This document shows positions 19,041 through 29,262 of a DNA stretch of 64,000 nt, in pieces. The DNA is from Bactericera cockerelli. Lineage: Eukaryota > Arthropoda > Insecta > Hemiptera > Triozidae. Position 1 is the stretch's first letter, and each line of letters begins with the position of its first letter. Made by a program: the position numbers and the translations under genes. The stretch lies in the NCBI GenBank assembly GCA_024516035.1, contig CM044966.1, forward strand, positions 19,538,576 through 19,602,575, given 5' to 3'. The notes beneath the pieces are model-generated. The model saw nothing but the letters and a program-made list of their open reading frames with translations. It did no database searches and was not told the DNA's origin.

Positions 19041-19740
19041 TCCCACAATTTTCGACATGAGTTTTCCCCCTCCTCGAAAAAAAATTTAACGGACCATTTA
19101 GTTTGCTCTTTACCAACTTTCGACAGGTCTGTCGAAAAGACTGTGCATTGCAATACAGCGCGGGAATGCGGCTAGTGTGCTGGGCACACTTCCAGTTTGT
19201 GCTACCATGGAAGATGTGTATTACTGTTAGTAAATGTATTCAAATATTATTTACAGTCAGTTAACAGAAATGGTTTAGTTTGATTTTAACCCACAATCGA
19301 CACGATTTTACACTGAGCAGATCACAACACTACACCAGGATAACACCAACACTACACTGAACTGTACACTCGGGAGCTCTGAGCACTACTCAGAATCTAG
19401 GAGGAACTGATAAACACATTAAAACACTTAGAAAAATCCTAAACATCCTCTTCCGTGACAACTCGCATGGTTACCGACCTCAGTAGCTTCATCACTTAGT
19501 CCTGAAAAGTATCACTTACTTTTATCTACCACCTGGTTTTATTAATGTATTTTTCTTTTTATAAATTTTAAATTTTTCATTCATTCATTTACATCATGTA
19601 CCACTGTACCATTTAAATCATACCTATAGCATACATACAAGAGTGTATACCGAAATGCCTTCAATATAATAATAATAATAAAAATCAATAAAGCCGAAAA
19701 AATTCGAACCCGTCGGCATTCGAACCCGGGTCACCTTGAG
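19041..19740. other. Decayed minisatellite flank, no gene
   Basis: Holds outlying 59-bp units, a GCGCGGGAATGCGGC patch near 19160 and a tRNA-like remnant near 19700-19740 (GGCATTCGAACCCGGGTCAC, minus strand B-box-like). No coding gene recognised. Confidence 0.5.
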
Positions 19741-20055
19741 TGCAAGGCCAAATTTTTATATTTATTCACAATCCATTTTATATTTATTTTATATTTATTC
19801 ACAAACAACTGACATCACTATCGATGCTTGCCATAAGACACAGTACTCCTGTTACTTGTGTTTTAAAGTAGACAATGATGATGGTTATTTTCAGGATGGT
19901 TCTTCCAAATATTTTTTTTTTTATATATATAACTGTGATATGATTGTTTTTAAACCTTTCTTATGTGATATATTCATGTTATTTGTTTTCTGTTTGTAAA
20001 TAGAGCTAGGCTCGTAAATATACACCCGTGCTGCGGGCATTTATTATTATTATTG
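19741..20055 (+). mobile_element. LINE 3' end with TTA tail
   Basis: Ends TAGAGCTAGGCTCGTAAATA, TACACCCGTGCTGCGGGCAT, then (TTA)n. The same terminal phrase closes the fragments at 29500-29640 and, in diverged form, 39739-40475, which carries reverse transcriptase sequence. The region upstream is AT-rich and not obviously coding. Confidence 0.55.
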
Positions 20056-20098
20056 ATAGTTAGACGCGATTTTCTTGAACATGTTATTTATATTTGAT

Positions 20099-20290
20099 AA
20101 TTTGACATCCAAATGTTATCATTTTTGTGTTAATCACATTCGTGATATCACAACTATATTCGAACTCGCTTTACTAAATCTACGCTGAAATCGAGACTTG
20201 AACCACCGACCTCCAGGTTACAAGTCCACCGCCTTATCGATCAAGGTACTGAAGTCGGTTTGACATATTTGACATCCTAATGTGAATTTA
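20099..20290 (-). mobile_element. SINE-B copy
   Basis: Minus-strand head GTACCTTGATCGATAAGGCG and B box GGTGGTTCAAGTCTCGA. Flanking TTTGACATCC-like repeats on both sides (about 20099 and 20265) are a likely, slightly decayed target duplication. Confidence 0.78.
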
Positions 20291-20349
20291 TTATTAAAAC
20301 ACTTCTATATATCTAGGATTGGAATTTCATTTTTCGAATCCTAGACATA

Positions 20350-20563
20350 TAGAATAATAATACTCTTTAGTAGAAGGCAACCAACAGGCGAGAGAAATGC
20401 TCAAATCATTTTCTACCACCTAACCTTCAGAGTATTATTATTATGTTGTCACAAACTCAAATGAATGAGTCAGAAATCATGCACTGGGTGGGATACGAAC
20501 CAACGGATCCCTACTCTACCTGGATTACCAGACTAGCGCGTTAACCACTTGATTACCAGTGCA
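20350..20563 (-). mobile_element. SINE-A copy, near full length
   Basis: Head GTGGTTAACGCGCTAGTCTG, B box GGTTCGTATCCCACC, full body and TTATTATT tail. Confidence 0.8.
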
Positions 20564-20729
20564 GTTTTAATTTTAATAATAGTTTGACGCAAATGAAGCA
20601 TTCCAAATTCCATCAATATTCAATGAGGTTAAGTTAAGGTTGAACCGACTTCAGTACAAAAATACAAAAGATATTGTATGTACTTCAAGGGGATTGTAAT
20701 GAAAAAACTGTAGAATGAAATTAAATCAA

Positions 20730-20872
20730 CTTACTATTATTAGTAGCTTGATGGATAAGGCGGCGGACTTGTAACCTGGAGAGGTCGATGGTTCAAGTCC
20801 CGGTTTCAGCGAAGATTTAGTAAAGCGAGTATAAGTGGTTGTCACATCACGAAAGTGATTACCACGAATATA
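20730..20872 (+). mobile_element. SINE-B copy, left arm of an inverted pair
   Basis: Head GTAGCTTGATGGATAAGGCG, B box GATGGTTCAAGTCCCGG, body to GATTACCACGAATATAAAAA. A stray piece of the family leader (GTTAAGGTTGAACCGACTTC) lies 80 bp upstream, separated by unrelated DNA. Confidence 0.78.
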
Positions 20873-20892
20873 AAAAAGGAATATAAAAAAGG

Positions 20893-21038
20893 TCAATTTT
20901 TTTGTGTTAATCACTTTCGTGATGTCACAACTTTACTACTCGAACTCGCTTTACTAAATGTACTCTGAAACGGGGACTTGAACCACCGACCTCCAGGTTA
21001 CAAGGGGGCGCCCTTATCGATCAAGCTACTGAGGTCAA
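20893..21038 (-). mobile_element. SINE-B copy, right arm of an inverted pair
   Basis: Opposite orientation to 20730-20872 with about 20 bp between, so a transcript across both could fold into a hairpin of about 140 bp. The anticodon-like region is altered (GGGGGCGCCCTTATCGATC on plus). Confidence 0.78.
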
Positions 21039-21099
21039 CGCTTTATTCGGTATAAATGGACATCATGTACACACAAATACTTATTTTAACAATGAAAAA

Positions 21100-21225
21100 A
21101 TGGAAACAATATATACAATAAAAATGAAAAATAATAGAAAATATATAGAAACATAAGTCCTAACTAAAGGGCGGGGTTATTGCCTATGGCAATCTCTTCC
21201 ACCCGACCCTTTTCGACGAATACAA
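21100..21225 (-). mobile_element. LINE-G 3' end
   Basis: Minus-strand match to 3935-4150: GGGTCGGGTGGAAGAGATTG, CCGCCCTTTAGTTAGGACTT and TTTCTATATATTTTCTATTA. Confidence 0.6.
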
Positions 21226-21260
21226 TACTTTCCTTATTATAGGATAAGGACAGTAAAAAA

Positions 21261-21278
21261 GGTTAGGTTAGGTTAGGG
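21261..21278 (+). repeat. Short TTAGG telomere-like repeat
   Basis: GGTTAGGTTAGGTTAGGG, about three units of TTAGG, the common insect telomere repeat. Too short to mean a telomere; it could be a repair scar or chance. Confidence 0.6.
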
Positions 21279-21367
21279 TGCAAGGGGGAAGTCCCTCCGG
21301 AACTGAAGAGGACAATCATTGGAGTCCCTCACTTGATACTGTTGGCATGACTCAGATCTGAGTTTTA

Positions 21368-21772
21368 CTTAGGGAGACACAGGAACAGGCCGGGTGTTAT
21401 GTTGAGGGAGGGGGAGGATATAACTTAGGGATACACAGGACAGGCAGGGTGTTATGTTGAGGGAGGGGGGAGGATATAACTTAGGGAGACACAGGGAGAC
21501 AGGAAGGGTGTTATGTTGAGGGAGGGGGGAGGATATAACTTAGGGAGACACAGGGACAGGCCGGGTGTTATGTTGAGGGAGGGGGGAGGATATAACTTAG
21601 GGAGACACAGGGACAGGCCGGGTGTTATGTTGAGGGAGGGGGGGAGGATATAACTTAGGGAGACAGGGACAGGCCGGGTACTATGTTGAGGCAGGGGGGA
21701 GAATATAACTTAGGGAGACACAGGGAGACAGGCCGGGTGTTATGTTGAGGGAGGGGGGAGGATATAACTTAG
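21368..21772. repeat. G-rich minisatellite of about 57 bp, 7 copies
   Basis: Unit CTTAGGGAGACACAGGGACA plus GGCCGGGTGTTATGTTGAGG plus GAGGGGGGAGGATATAA. Length varies (56-60) by G count and extra GAGACA. Several G-runs of three or more per unit on the plus strand. Confidence 0.95.
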
Positions 21773-21814
21773 GAAACAACATGGAAAAGAGGCTGATTCG
21801 TCATTTTGTTTTGA

Positions 21815-22200
21815 AAGCTTTATGATTATTACTTCCGAGAAATTTCTAATATTAGATATCGGAAGTATTGGGTTCGTTTTTGTAAACAAAAATTCTGGAC
21901 GTTTCATAACCTCCTGAGCAATTTCGATTTTGTGTTTGTTAAATACATTCCTTGTAACGTGCAAATCTCACAGAAAATACCGAACGGATTTCGACAAATT
22001 TCTGTACACATAAAGGATTCTGTAAATGGTCCCATTTTAATTAAATTCATCAACTTTGCACTAGCGGTTCTTGGTGATAAAGACCATGCGCTTGACCACT
22101 CACTTTTTACTTACACGCTTATATCTCGTGAACGATACACCCGATTTTGATGAAATTTTGTATGTATATGCGTAAGAGCGTTTTAATAGTACATTTATAA
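21815..22200 (+). mobile_element. Family-H dispersed element
   Basis: Starts with the near-palindrome ACTTCCGAGAAATTTCTAAT / ATTAGATATCGGAAGT, then TTCTGGACGTTTCATAACCT, CCTTGTAACGTGCAAATCTC and ACACGCTTATATCTCGTGAA. Aligns along its length with 30240-30700. No coding frame. Confidence 0.65.
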
Positions 22201-22261
22201 TTATTTTAAAAATAATTAGGATTTTGCTCTGATATTTAAGAAAATCCAAAATTTTGGATTT

Positions 22262-22512
22262 TCACATTGCACGCATGATGGCCTGGGGTCAATCCCCAGC
22301 TGGCAGGAATTTTTCTGCTCTGTACTTGGATGTTCTAGGTCCACTCATACCTCGTGAGGAAAAATGAGTAGTTACTTGTATGAGTAACGACCAGTGGCGG
22401 CATCACCAGAGTTAAAGTAATTCGAAAAGTTAAGGAGGCTCTTAGTAATGGTGCGCTACCCACAAAAATTGTGAAGAGGCTCTGTGCTTCACCACAAATA
22501 AAATCATACATA
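22262..22512 (+). mobile_element. SINE-D copy
   Basis: B-box-like GGGGTCAATCCCCAGCTGGC, then the family body: TGTACTTGGATGTTC, CTCGTGAGGAAAAATGAGTA, GTGGCGGCATCACCAGAG, GTGAAGAGGCTCTGTGCTTC. The head before 22262 is truncated or diverged. Confidence 0.72.
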
Positions 22513-22517
22513 CATAC

Positions 22518-22845
22518 TTAAAGTGGTTTTTTTTTTTTTAATTGAACGAAAAGCCTGAATGAGACCGAACAGTCAGCTCTGGTCAACCAAAATTTGGAGA
22601 ATAAAAAAAGTGATTTTTGGAACTCTGGTTTGTTTACACTAAAGATATCGGTGTTTGTTTACATTTTGCATTTGAAAGGGGCCACTTCTTATTCTTCTTA
22701 CCGAACCAAAAGCCATGACCGAACGAACGAGCCGGTCCACTCCGGTCAGGAGTTTTCGGTTCGGTCAAATAAAAAAAAGTGAATTTCAGTGACCAGGTCA
22801 GCTTCGGTTCGCTTCGTTCAAATAAAAAAAAACCGCTTTTAGTTA
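22518..22845. mobile_element. MITE-like element with inverted ends
   Basis: Left end AAAGTGGTTTTT...AATTGAACGAA and right end TTCGTTCAAATAAAAAAAA plus CCGCTTTT are imperfect inverted repeats of about 30 bp. The interior has repeats of the phrases CGGTTCGGTC and GACCGAAC. The target duplication is uncertain (TTAA-like on the left only). Confidence 0.5.
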
Positions 22846-23544
22846 GTACACTAATGTTTAATTTGTTGAACTCAAGTGATTCTCATTATTATAAGTTTTG
22901 ATCTCATCAGGAAGGAATGATCCGAAGTGTAAACAAGTCGCATGTGTTGAATATATTATATAAATGGATATATATATATATATTTTGTGATTCTGTCGAG
23001 GCTCAGATGTAAACAATAGCCAGGCATTGTGTACGTTGGCGCCTTGAAGTCGGGAGGGCACACCTCTTGGACCCGATCCTTATCCCATGATCCCAAGCCA
23101 GCCAACACGCGCCTCATGTAACATGCTGCAATTGCTGCATGCTGCATGCCAGCATGTAAAAAAAAAATATATAATTTCCCTCATAATTAGATCAACGTCT
23201 TACACGTAAAATATTTCCTCCTTTATGTGAGACATAAGACTCTTATTTTCATTATTATAGTGAATATAGTAATACTTACGACATTATTTTCATTATAGTG
23301 AATATAGTGATATTTACGGCATTATTTCCATTATTATAGTTAATATAGTGATAATACTTACGGCGGCTGGACAGGAAAAACAGGGGACATGAAACAGAGA
23401 GAGAAAAACAGAAAAACATCCATTAGAACACAGAATGCCAAAACTAACCAACCCCAACCATGAGGTTGAACAACGTCGACCCTGCTTCAGCGGGTTAAGA
23501 CAGAGTGAAAAAAGAAGAGAACACAGAAAGCTATACAGCTATAC
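22846..23544. other. No gene recognised
   Basis: Holds an (AT)n tract near 22967-22982, a GCATG-rich patch near 23120-23157 (CTGCATGCTGCATGCCAGCA), and a 60-bp phrase repeated three times near 23235-23355 (TTCATTATAGTGAATATAGT). No coding gene. Confidence 0.5.
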
Positions 23545-23766
23545 GTGCACTTTAAGTCAAGTGGTTAACGCGCTAGTCTGGTAATCCCGGTAGTGTAGGG
23601 ATCTGTTGGTTCGAATCCCACCCAGTGCATGAATTTTTCTTCATTAATTTGAGTTTGTGACCACATAATAATAAGACACTCTGAGGGTCAGGTGGTAGAA
23701 AATGCTTTGAGCATTAACCTCGCCTGGTGGTTACCTTCCATCAAAGAGTGTTATTATTATTATTAA
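23545..23766 (+). mobile_element. SINE-A copy, full length
   Basis: Best-preserved copy: GTGCACTTTAAGTCAAGTGG, A box GGTTAACGCGCTAGTCTGG, B box GGTTCGAATCCCACC, body to CACATAATAATAAGACACTC and a (TTA)n tail. Confidence 0.85.
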
Positions 23767-23898
23767 TATAAATTTTCGACCTTTATGAAAATTTAACCTG
23801 AGAATGTGTTGATTTCTGATGGAACTTCCTCAGTTGTAAGTTGTAATAGAAAGTCGTGTAATTTTCACACCAGTTTATTTACCAAGTACATCACACAA

Positions 23899-24114
23899 TA
23901 ATAGTAATAATAACACTCTTTAGTGGAAGGTAACCACCAGGCGAGGTTAATGCTCAGGGCATTTTCTACCACCTAAACCTCAGAGTCTCCTTATAATATG
24001 GTCAAAAACTCAAATTAATGAGGAAAAATTCATGCACTGGGTGGGATTCGAACCAACGGATCCCTACGCTACCTGGATTACCAGACTAGCGCGTTAACCA
24101 CTTGACCAGTGCAC
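23899..24114 (-). mobile_element. SINE-A copy, full length, inverted to its neighbour
   Basis: Same features as 23545-23766 on the opposite strand, about 130 bp away, forming an inverted pair with their tails facing each other. Confidence 0.85.
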
Positions 24115-24238
24115 AATCAGATGAAAAGACAGTGTCTGCAGTCACTACAAGGCCATTTTATGAATGGGCATTGTCATGGAGGAATAAGCGGTGGAGAACT
24201 TGTGATGCCTTAAACCTTAAACCAATCAGATAAACAAA

Positions 24239-24282
24239 CTGATAACAGCTATTCGTATTACACATACGAATAGCTGTTATGA
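24239..24282. other. Hairpin with about 20-bp stem
   Basis: AACAGCTATTCGTAT - tacac - ATACGAATAGCTGTT is perfect over 15 bp and extends imperfectly. Its right arm runs into the SINE-C copy that follows, suggesting an inverted duplication at the insertion site. Confidence 0.7.
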
Positions 24283-24568
24283 GTTTGCTAAGTGATGGCA
24301 CTCACTTGCCATGCGGAAGATCCCACGTTCGTCCCGTGCCGACAAAAAATTGTATTCTTAATTTGGTTACAGTTGTACGTAAGGGATACCTTCTGGTACG
24401 CTCGTGTTGACTCAGCACCTAAATTTGAATTAGGTACTGTGTCACTTCTCGCCCATCAGAGGGGAGGCATACTACGGGATGGGCAGGCTACAACACTGAC
24501 CACAAACGTTTACAGTAGCTCCTATTTCATGGCTACGAAATATAAAAGGCTGTGAAACACTCATCTTT
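24283..24568 (+). mobile_element. SINE-C copy
   Basis: Head CTAAGTGATGGCACTCACTT is diverged and the B box altered (CACGTTCGTCCCGTGCC). The body (AATTGTATTCTTAATTTGGT, GCATACTACGGGATGGGCAG) is clear. Confidence 0.72.
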
Positions 24569-24680
24569 TTGTCTTACTTTATTCTTTTTTTTAACAAAAA
24601 AATAAACATCACTACCATGATTTAAACTTGAATACGCCACAATCATCTGGCAACCCCACACTAACGATGCTATTAAAAGA

Positions 24681-24890
24681 ATAGTCAAGTGGTTAACGCG
24701 ATAGTCTGGTAATCCAGGTAGCGTAGGGCTCCGTTGGTTCGAATCCCACCCGGTGCACGAATTTTTCCTCATTCATTTCAGTTTGTGACCACATAATAAT
24801 AAGACTCTGAGGGTTAGGTGCGGTAGAAAATGAGCATTAACCTCGCCTGGTGGTTACCTTCCACTAAAGAGTAATAACAATTATAATAAT
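24681..24890 (+). mobile_element. SINE-A copy
   Basis: Head GTGGTTAACGCGATAGTCTG, B box GGTTCGAATCCCACC, body and AATAATT tail; a few bases missing around TAGAAAATGAGC. Confidence 0.82.
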
Positions 24891-24892
24891 GT

Positions 24893-25176
24893 TTCTTCTT
24901 TGTGTTATTATGTCACAATTTTAGTGGGTAGCGCAGAATCATAGGACTTTACCACTTTAATTTACAATATCTTGTATTTTTTTTTTTTTGCCTATGATTC
25001 TGCCACTGGTCGCTGCTTCACATCAAAGCAGCTTCTCATTTTTCCTCACGAGGTATGAGTGGACCCCGAACATCCAAGTACAGAGCAAACAAAAATCCTC
25101 CCCTGCTGGGAATCGAACCCAGGTCACCATGTGTGCAATGCCTAGCGCGCTAACTCACTCTGCCACAGTGACTACT
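24893..25176 (-). mobile_element. SINE-D copy
   Basis: Minus strand: GCAGAGTGAGTTAGCGCGCT, CCTGGGTTCGATTCCCAG and the body with CCTCGTGAGGAAAAATGAGA. Follows SINE-A 24681 almost directly. Confidence 0.8.
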
Positions 25177-25954
25177 CCACTTAAGAGTATTATCAAACAC
25201 CTCGGCCGAGGTGTGAAGAACGCCTATACAAAGAAAGAGACAGCCCGGCAGAGTGTAAGGTTACGGAAAACATAGTTCCCATGCATTTCATGTACTTTCA
25301 GCCAGCGAAAAGTGCAACATGAATTTCAAAAATCGCGATTTTTATTGCAGAAATGGGCTCTACGTTGAAAAATAAGTTGATTTGACTCTTTGTTTGACTT
25401 CCTAGGCCACCGGGAACCCTATTTTCGAGACCCCCCAACAATCGTGAAAGACATGAAAAGATTCATAATTTTTTTTTTTTTTTCTGTTTTTTTTTTCATA
25501 CGGATCCTTTGAGACCCGACTTCGTGTCTTTAACTTGGCACTGAAGATTAAGTGAGGTGTCTAAAGTGATCAAGATATAATGGAGATGAGCCCGGACCAA
25601 AAAAAAATTCTGAATTATAAGCGGGCGGCCCATTTGGGCGGCCTCGGGTTTTGGGAGCCCAAATTATGAATTGAAGGATAATACTAGTCTTAAGTGGTAT
25701 CAAATGAAAGATCTTGATGAGCAGATACCAAATTTATTGATTTTATTCCTTCATCCGGTCCACTGGGTGGCACCTGGTGGCCTTTTCATTTTCTTTGGCG
25801 GGTAGGTACCTTCGAATCCTTAGCTTAGTGGTCAGATCTTGGCCAGTATGTATTTTTCGAGATGACCTCGATCTCTCACTGCAAAATTTTAATGTTTAAG
25901 TTTCCAAGTATTAATTTAGTTCATTTTCCGTCCGTTTCTGTAGAAGATAACTTT
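25177..25954. other. No gene recognised
   Basis: Non-coding by eye. Contains a poly(T) run near 25470-25490 and a GC-rich patch GCGGGCGGCCCATTTGGGCG near 25621-25650, whose reverse-like form (GGGCCGCCTAGGGGCGGCCC) appears at 29387-29405. Confidence 0.45.
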
Positions 25955-26210
25955 GTCTATTGGTAGCATGCTCCACCTGCCACCCAGTCAGCATGGGTTC
26001 GAATCCTGGCGGGGACGAATTTTTTTTAGCTCTATATTTTCAATTTGGGCTTAACGTTGTTTTGTTTTTCCGATCTTTATATTTGATCTTCATGACGACC
26101 CCATTACCCTCGCGAGGAAAATTTTAGAAGTTGCAGAATTAGACAATGACCTGTGGCGGCATTACGAGATTGATTTTGGACAATCATGGTTGGATGGAGA
26201 TAAAATATGA
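25955..26210 (+). mobile_element. SINE-D-related copy, diverged
   Basis: A-box area CTATTGGTAGCATGCTCCAC, B box GGGTTCGAATCCTGGCGGGG, body with CTCGCGAGGAAAATT and TGTGGCGGCATTACGAGATT. Clearly a different subfamily from 24893. Confidence 0.65.
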
Positions 26211-26265
26211 TGAATTATGCAGCTCTCATAATGTCGATGCTACTCACTTAAAGTTGTGACAAAGT

Positions 26266-26385
26266 AGTGACTTTGGCCAAGTGGGTAGCATACTAGGCTT
26301 GGGTTCGATCCCCTTGAGGGAAGTTTTTTTTTTCTCTGTCCATTATGTTCGGGGCACACTCATACCTCGTGAGGTATTGATAAGG
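26266..26385 (+). mobile_element. SINE-D-related copy, truncated
   Basis: GTGACTTTGGCCAAGTGGGT, B box TTGGGTTCGATCCCCTTGAG, TTCGGGGCACACTCATACCT then CTCGTGAGG, after which similarity ends. Confidence 0.65.
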
Positions 26386-26488
26386 GACTTCACAACACCA
26401 AATTGTCTCCCGTCGCGTCGCTTGCATTTTTACCTGATTTTATACCTACATAGTTTAGGCCTAGCATAAAAATTATAATCGAAACACC

Positions 26489-26712
26489 TAGGAATCATTG
26501 ATATAGACCTGAGGCATGGCCTTCTATGTATTTTTCCTAACCCTATGATAAACCCAAGGCATGGCCTTCTATATATTTACCTAACCCTATTATAATCCCG
26601 AGGCATTGCCTTCTATGTATTATCCTTAACCCTATATACTATATTCCTGAGGCATGGCCTTCTATGTAATTTACCTAACTCTACTAAACACTGAAGGCAT
26701 TGCCTTTCATTA
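26489..26712. repeat. Degenerate tandem repeat of about 53 bp, 4-5 copies
   Basis: Each unit has GAGGCATGGCCTTCTATGTA followed by TTTACCTAACCCTAT. Units differ by indels. Confidence 0.8.
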
Positions 26713-27270
26713 GTTAGAGATTTAAAAGATTTCCTTATAAAAGGCCCATTCTTATATAAAAATGATAATTTTATAGTTTTCATTTTCTTAAATACCTAAT
26801 GTAAAAGAGCATGGTCTATTTTCCGGGAGAGAAACTCGTGGTGACCCTTGCAACAAGCCGGAGAGAATTCGGGTAAGAAAAGATCAACGGGAGAGAACTC
26901 ATTACCTCACCTTGATAAGGTGATTACAAATTAATTTCTTTGGCATTTGTAAATCCAGGTGTTTTAGTGTCCCTCATAGGAGGCTCCGAGGTCTATTTAG
27001 CATTGAAAGATAAACCTAATCATGTGGAGAATAGAATCAAAAGATCTTGCATTGCAAATTTAGATATTATTTACTCACTTGTGGGACTTAGGGGGCCAAA
27101 TCTGTGATCCAAATACATATTGACCTTAGAAAAATTAAATACGTACTGCTAAAACTATATCTTAAAAAAGACAACTTGGTACATTCACATTTTCCCAGAT
27201 TATTTACTTTTGTCATTCCTAATGTTTCAGTAGTGTATGAACCTATATTTTCGTACAAAAAGAACTGATA
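26713..27270. other. No gene recognised
   Basis: AT-rich DNA with a poorly repeated phrase (GGGAGAGAA at 26825 and 26891). It precedes the large inverted repeat and holds no convincing ORF. Confidence 0.45.
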
Positions 27271-27810
27271 TCCCTCCAAAAACACCACTTCGTGGTTAAA
27301 AAAAGAAGAACGCCTCACTCAAAGAATGATTATAATTAGCTAAAAATAAATGATATCAAATTGAGAACACCTTGTCCCCTCTCTTTCTATATCTCTGCAC
27401 TCCTCTCTGAATTTATTCCTCTTATGTTTAGCTTTATTTAGCCTTTCTAGGGGTCATCCCAAACTTGATTTCTCTTTAAATTTACTTGTTGCACGGCAAT
27501 AAAAAATGGCGGTCGCGGTGTAATTTTATCGATTCAAATCAAATAACTTCCGAAAAATCATACTCCGACCGCCATTTTTTATTGCCGTGCAACAAGTAAA
27601 TTTAAAGAGAAATCAAGTTTGGGATGACCCCTAGAAAGGCTAAATAAAGCTAAACATAAGAGGAATAAATTCAGAGAGGAGTGTAGAGATATAGAAAGAG
27701 AGGGGACAAGGTGTTCTCAATTTGATATCATTTATTTTTAGCTAATTATAATCATTCTTTGAGTGAGGCGTTCTTCTTTTTTTAACCACGAAGTGGTGTT
27801 TTTGGAGGGA
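27271..27810. repeat. Near-perfect inverted repeat: two 245-bp arms, 50-bp loop
   Basis: Left arm 27271-27515 (TCCCTCCAAAAACACCACTT ... AAAAAATGGCGGTCG) and right arm 27566-27810 are reverse complements with only a single difference found by eye (CTGCACTCC against CTACACTCC). The outer ends carry a small internal palindrome, CCACTTCGTGG. No target duplication or transposase is visible. It could be a foldback element, a hairpin-RNA locus or a palindromic assembly join. Confidence 0.9.
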
Positions 27811-28179
27811 TTATTATAATACAATTTAAGTTTGTCAATCACCTTTTCTGGATAAACGGCTTCTACCACTCTTACCCCAACGCCATTTCATCCAGCTTGT
27901 TGATCATCCTGGTCTTCAGGCTCTCGCTGCCTGTAGAGATATCTGCCTCCTCGTACATATTGTCAACCTCATTCATAATCGACTTTTCGGACCTCGGCCC
28001 CAATTTACCGGTATTTTGGGGGGGACCCGCTCTGAGTAACTTTTTTATTATTCATCCTAAATGGGGGTTGTGACATATCAAATCCAATGATTTTTCAGTG
28101 CTGATTACGAATTTGGCGTTGATTTTTAGCTCACTGTTACCTTTGAGTCACCAGTGGCTTTGGTCCCGTTTCCATTCCT
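27811..28179. other. Fragment shared with 41400-41560; no gene
   Basis: GGCCCCAATTTACCGGTATT, GGGGGGGACCCGCT and TTATTATTCATCCTA recur near 41412-41490, so part of this is a dispersed repeat of the same group as 40985-41650. No ORF of interest. Confidence 0.5.
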
Positions 28180-28440
28180 AATAAGATAAGGAAAGTCGTG
28201 TGATGTTTACACCAGATTTTTTTAGGTTGTTGTGCCCCGGAACCGGCTTTCGCATGACTTCAGGGCACTTTACCTTTACATCCATGCCATTCCGGAAACG
28301 GAAAAACTCGTTCAGAATTTTCCGTTCCGGCCGGAATTCGAACCCGCAACCTCCGGGTCAGCAACCAATGCTCTTAACCACGGAGATGGGCAACTCTGTC
28401 ACCCCTGGATTGATAAAATTGACGTGGAGACACAGTCTCC
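28180..28440 (-). mobile_element. SINE-E copy
   Basis: Minus-strand head GTGGTTAAGAGCATTGGTTG, B box GCGGGTTCGAATTCCGGCCG, then GGCATGGATGTAAAGGTAAA and AAGCCGGTTCCGGGGCACAA. The tail joins AAAAAATCTGGTGTAAACAT, a phrase also at 41620-41640. Confidence 0.75.
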
Positions 28441-28504
28441 TTTCTTTTTTAATTAAGCACTATTATTTAACCAAGCATGTAATTTTGTTTTAAATGTATT
28501 GTTT

Positions 28505-28793
28505 TATTTGTGGTGAAGCACAAGGCCTCTTCACAATTTTTTATGGGTAGTTCAGCATTACTAAGAGTCTCCTGTACTTTTCGAATTCTATTACATTAAT
28601 TTCTTTTTACTCTGGTAATGCCGCCACTGGTCGTTACTCATACAAGTAACTACTCATTTTTCCTTACGAAGTATGAGTGGACCCCGAACATCCAAGTACA
28701 GAGCAGAAAATTTCTGCCCCGCTGGGAATCGAACCCAGGTCACCATGCGTCCAATGCCTAGCGCGCTAACTCACTCTGCCAAGGTCACTACTT
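28505..28793 (-). mobile_element. SINE-D copy, near full length
   Basis: Head TTGGCAGAGTGAGTTAGCGC, B box CCTGGGTTCGATTCCCAGCG, body to GTGAAGAGGCCTTGTGCTTC and CACCACAAATAAAAC on the minus strand. Confidence 0.85.
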
Positions 28794-28861
28794 TGTTTTA
28801 AATGTTTTTATACGTACTTGTAAAAATCTGTGTTAGTTGCATTGATTCAGAAGCGTTCAGA

Positions 28862-29262
28862 TTTTTAATTTTTTAAGAGTGGATAAACACTTTCCACTCT
28901 TTAAATCTCCGTTTCAACCGTCACACAACGCACTCTGATTGGTTATTGCGTTCAAATTAATTCTGGAATGGGCTCTAGAAGCCCGTTCCAGAAACACTCT
29001 CAAAATCTCCGAATCTCCTTTTCAACCGTCACACAACGCACTCTGATCGGTTATTTCGTTCATATCAACCAATCAGAGTGTGTTGTGTGACGGTTGAAAG
29101 GGAGATTATGAGAGTGGAGAGTGTTTCTGGAACGGTCTTCAAGAGCCCATTCAAGAATTAATTTGAACACAATAACCAATCAGAGTGCGTTGTGTGACGG
29201 TTGAAAAGGAGATTCGGAGATTATGAGAGTGGAGAGAGTTTCTGGAACGGTCTTCTAGGTTT
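28862..29262. repeat. Imperfect foldback with four TGATTGGTTA-type units
   Basis: Two forward units (TTTCAACCGTCACACAACGC then ACTCTGATTGGTTATTGCGT) are followed by two inverted units (ACCAATCAGAGTGTGTTGTG then TGACGGTTGAAAGGGAGATT), centred near 29058. Each unit also carries CCGTTCCAGAAACACTCTC. The structure is a composite palindrome of about 400 bp with ATTGG (inverted CCAAT) in each unit. No coding frame; likely a MITE or foldback element. Confidence 0.8.
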
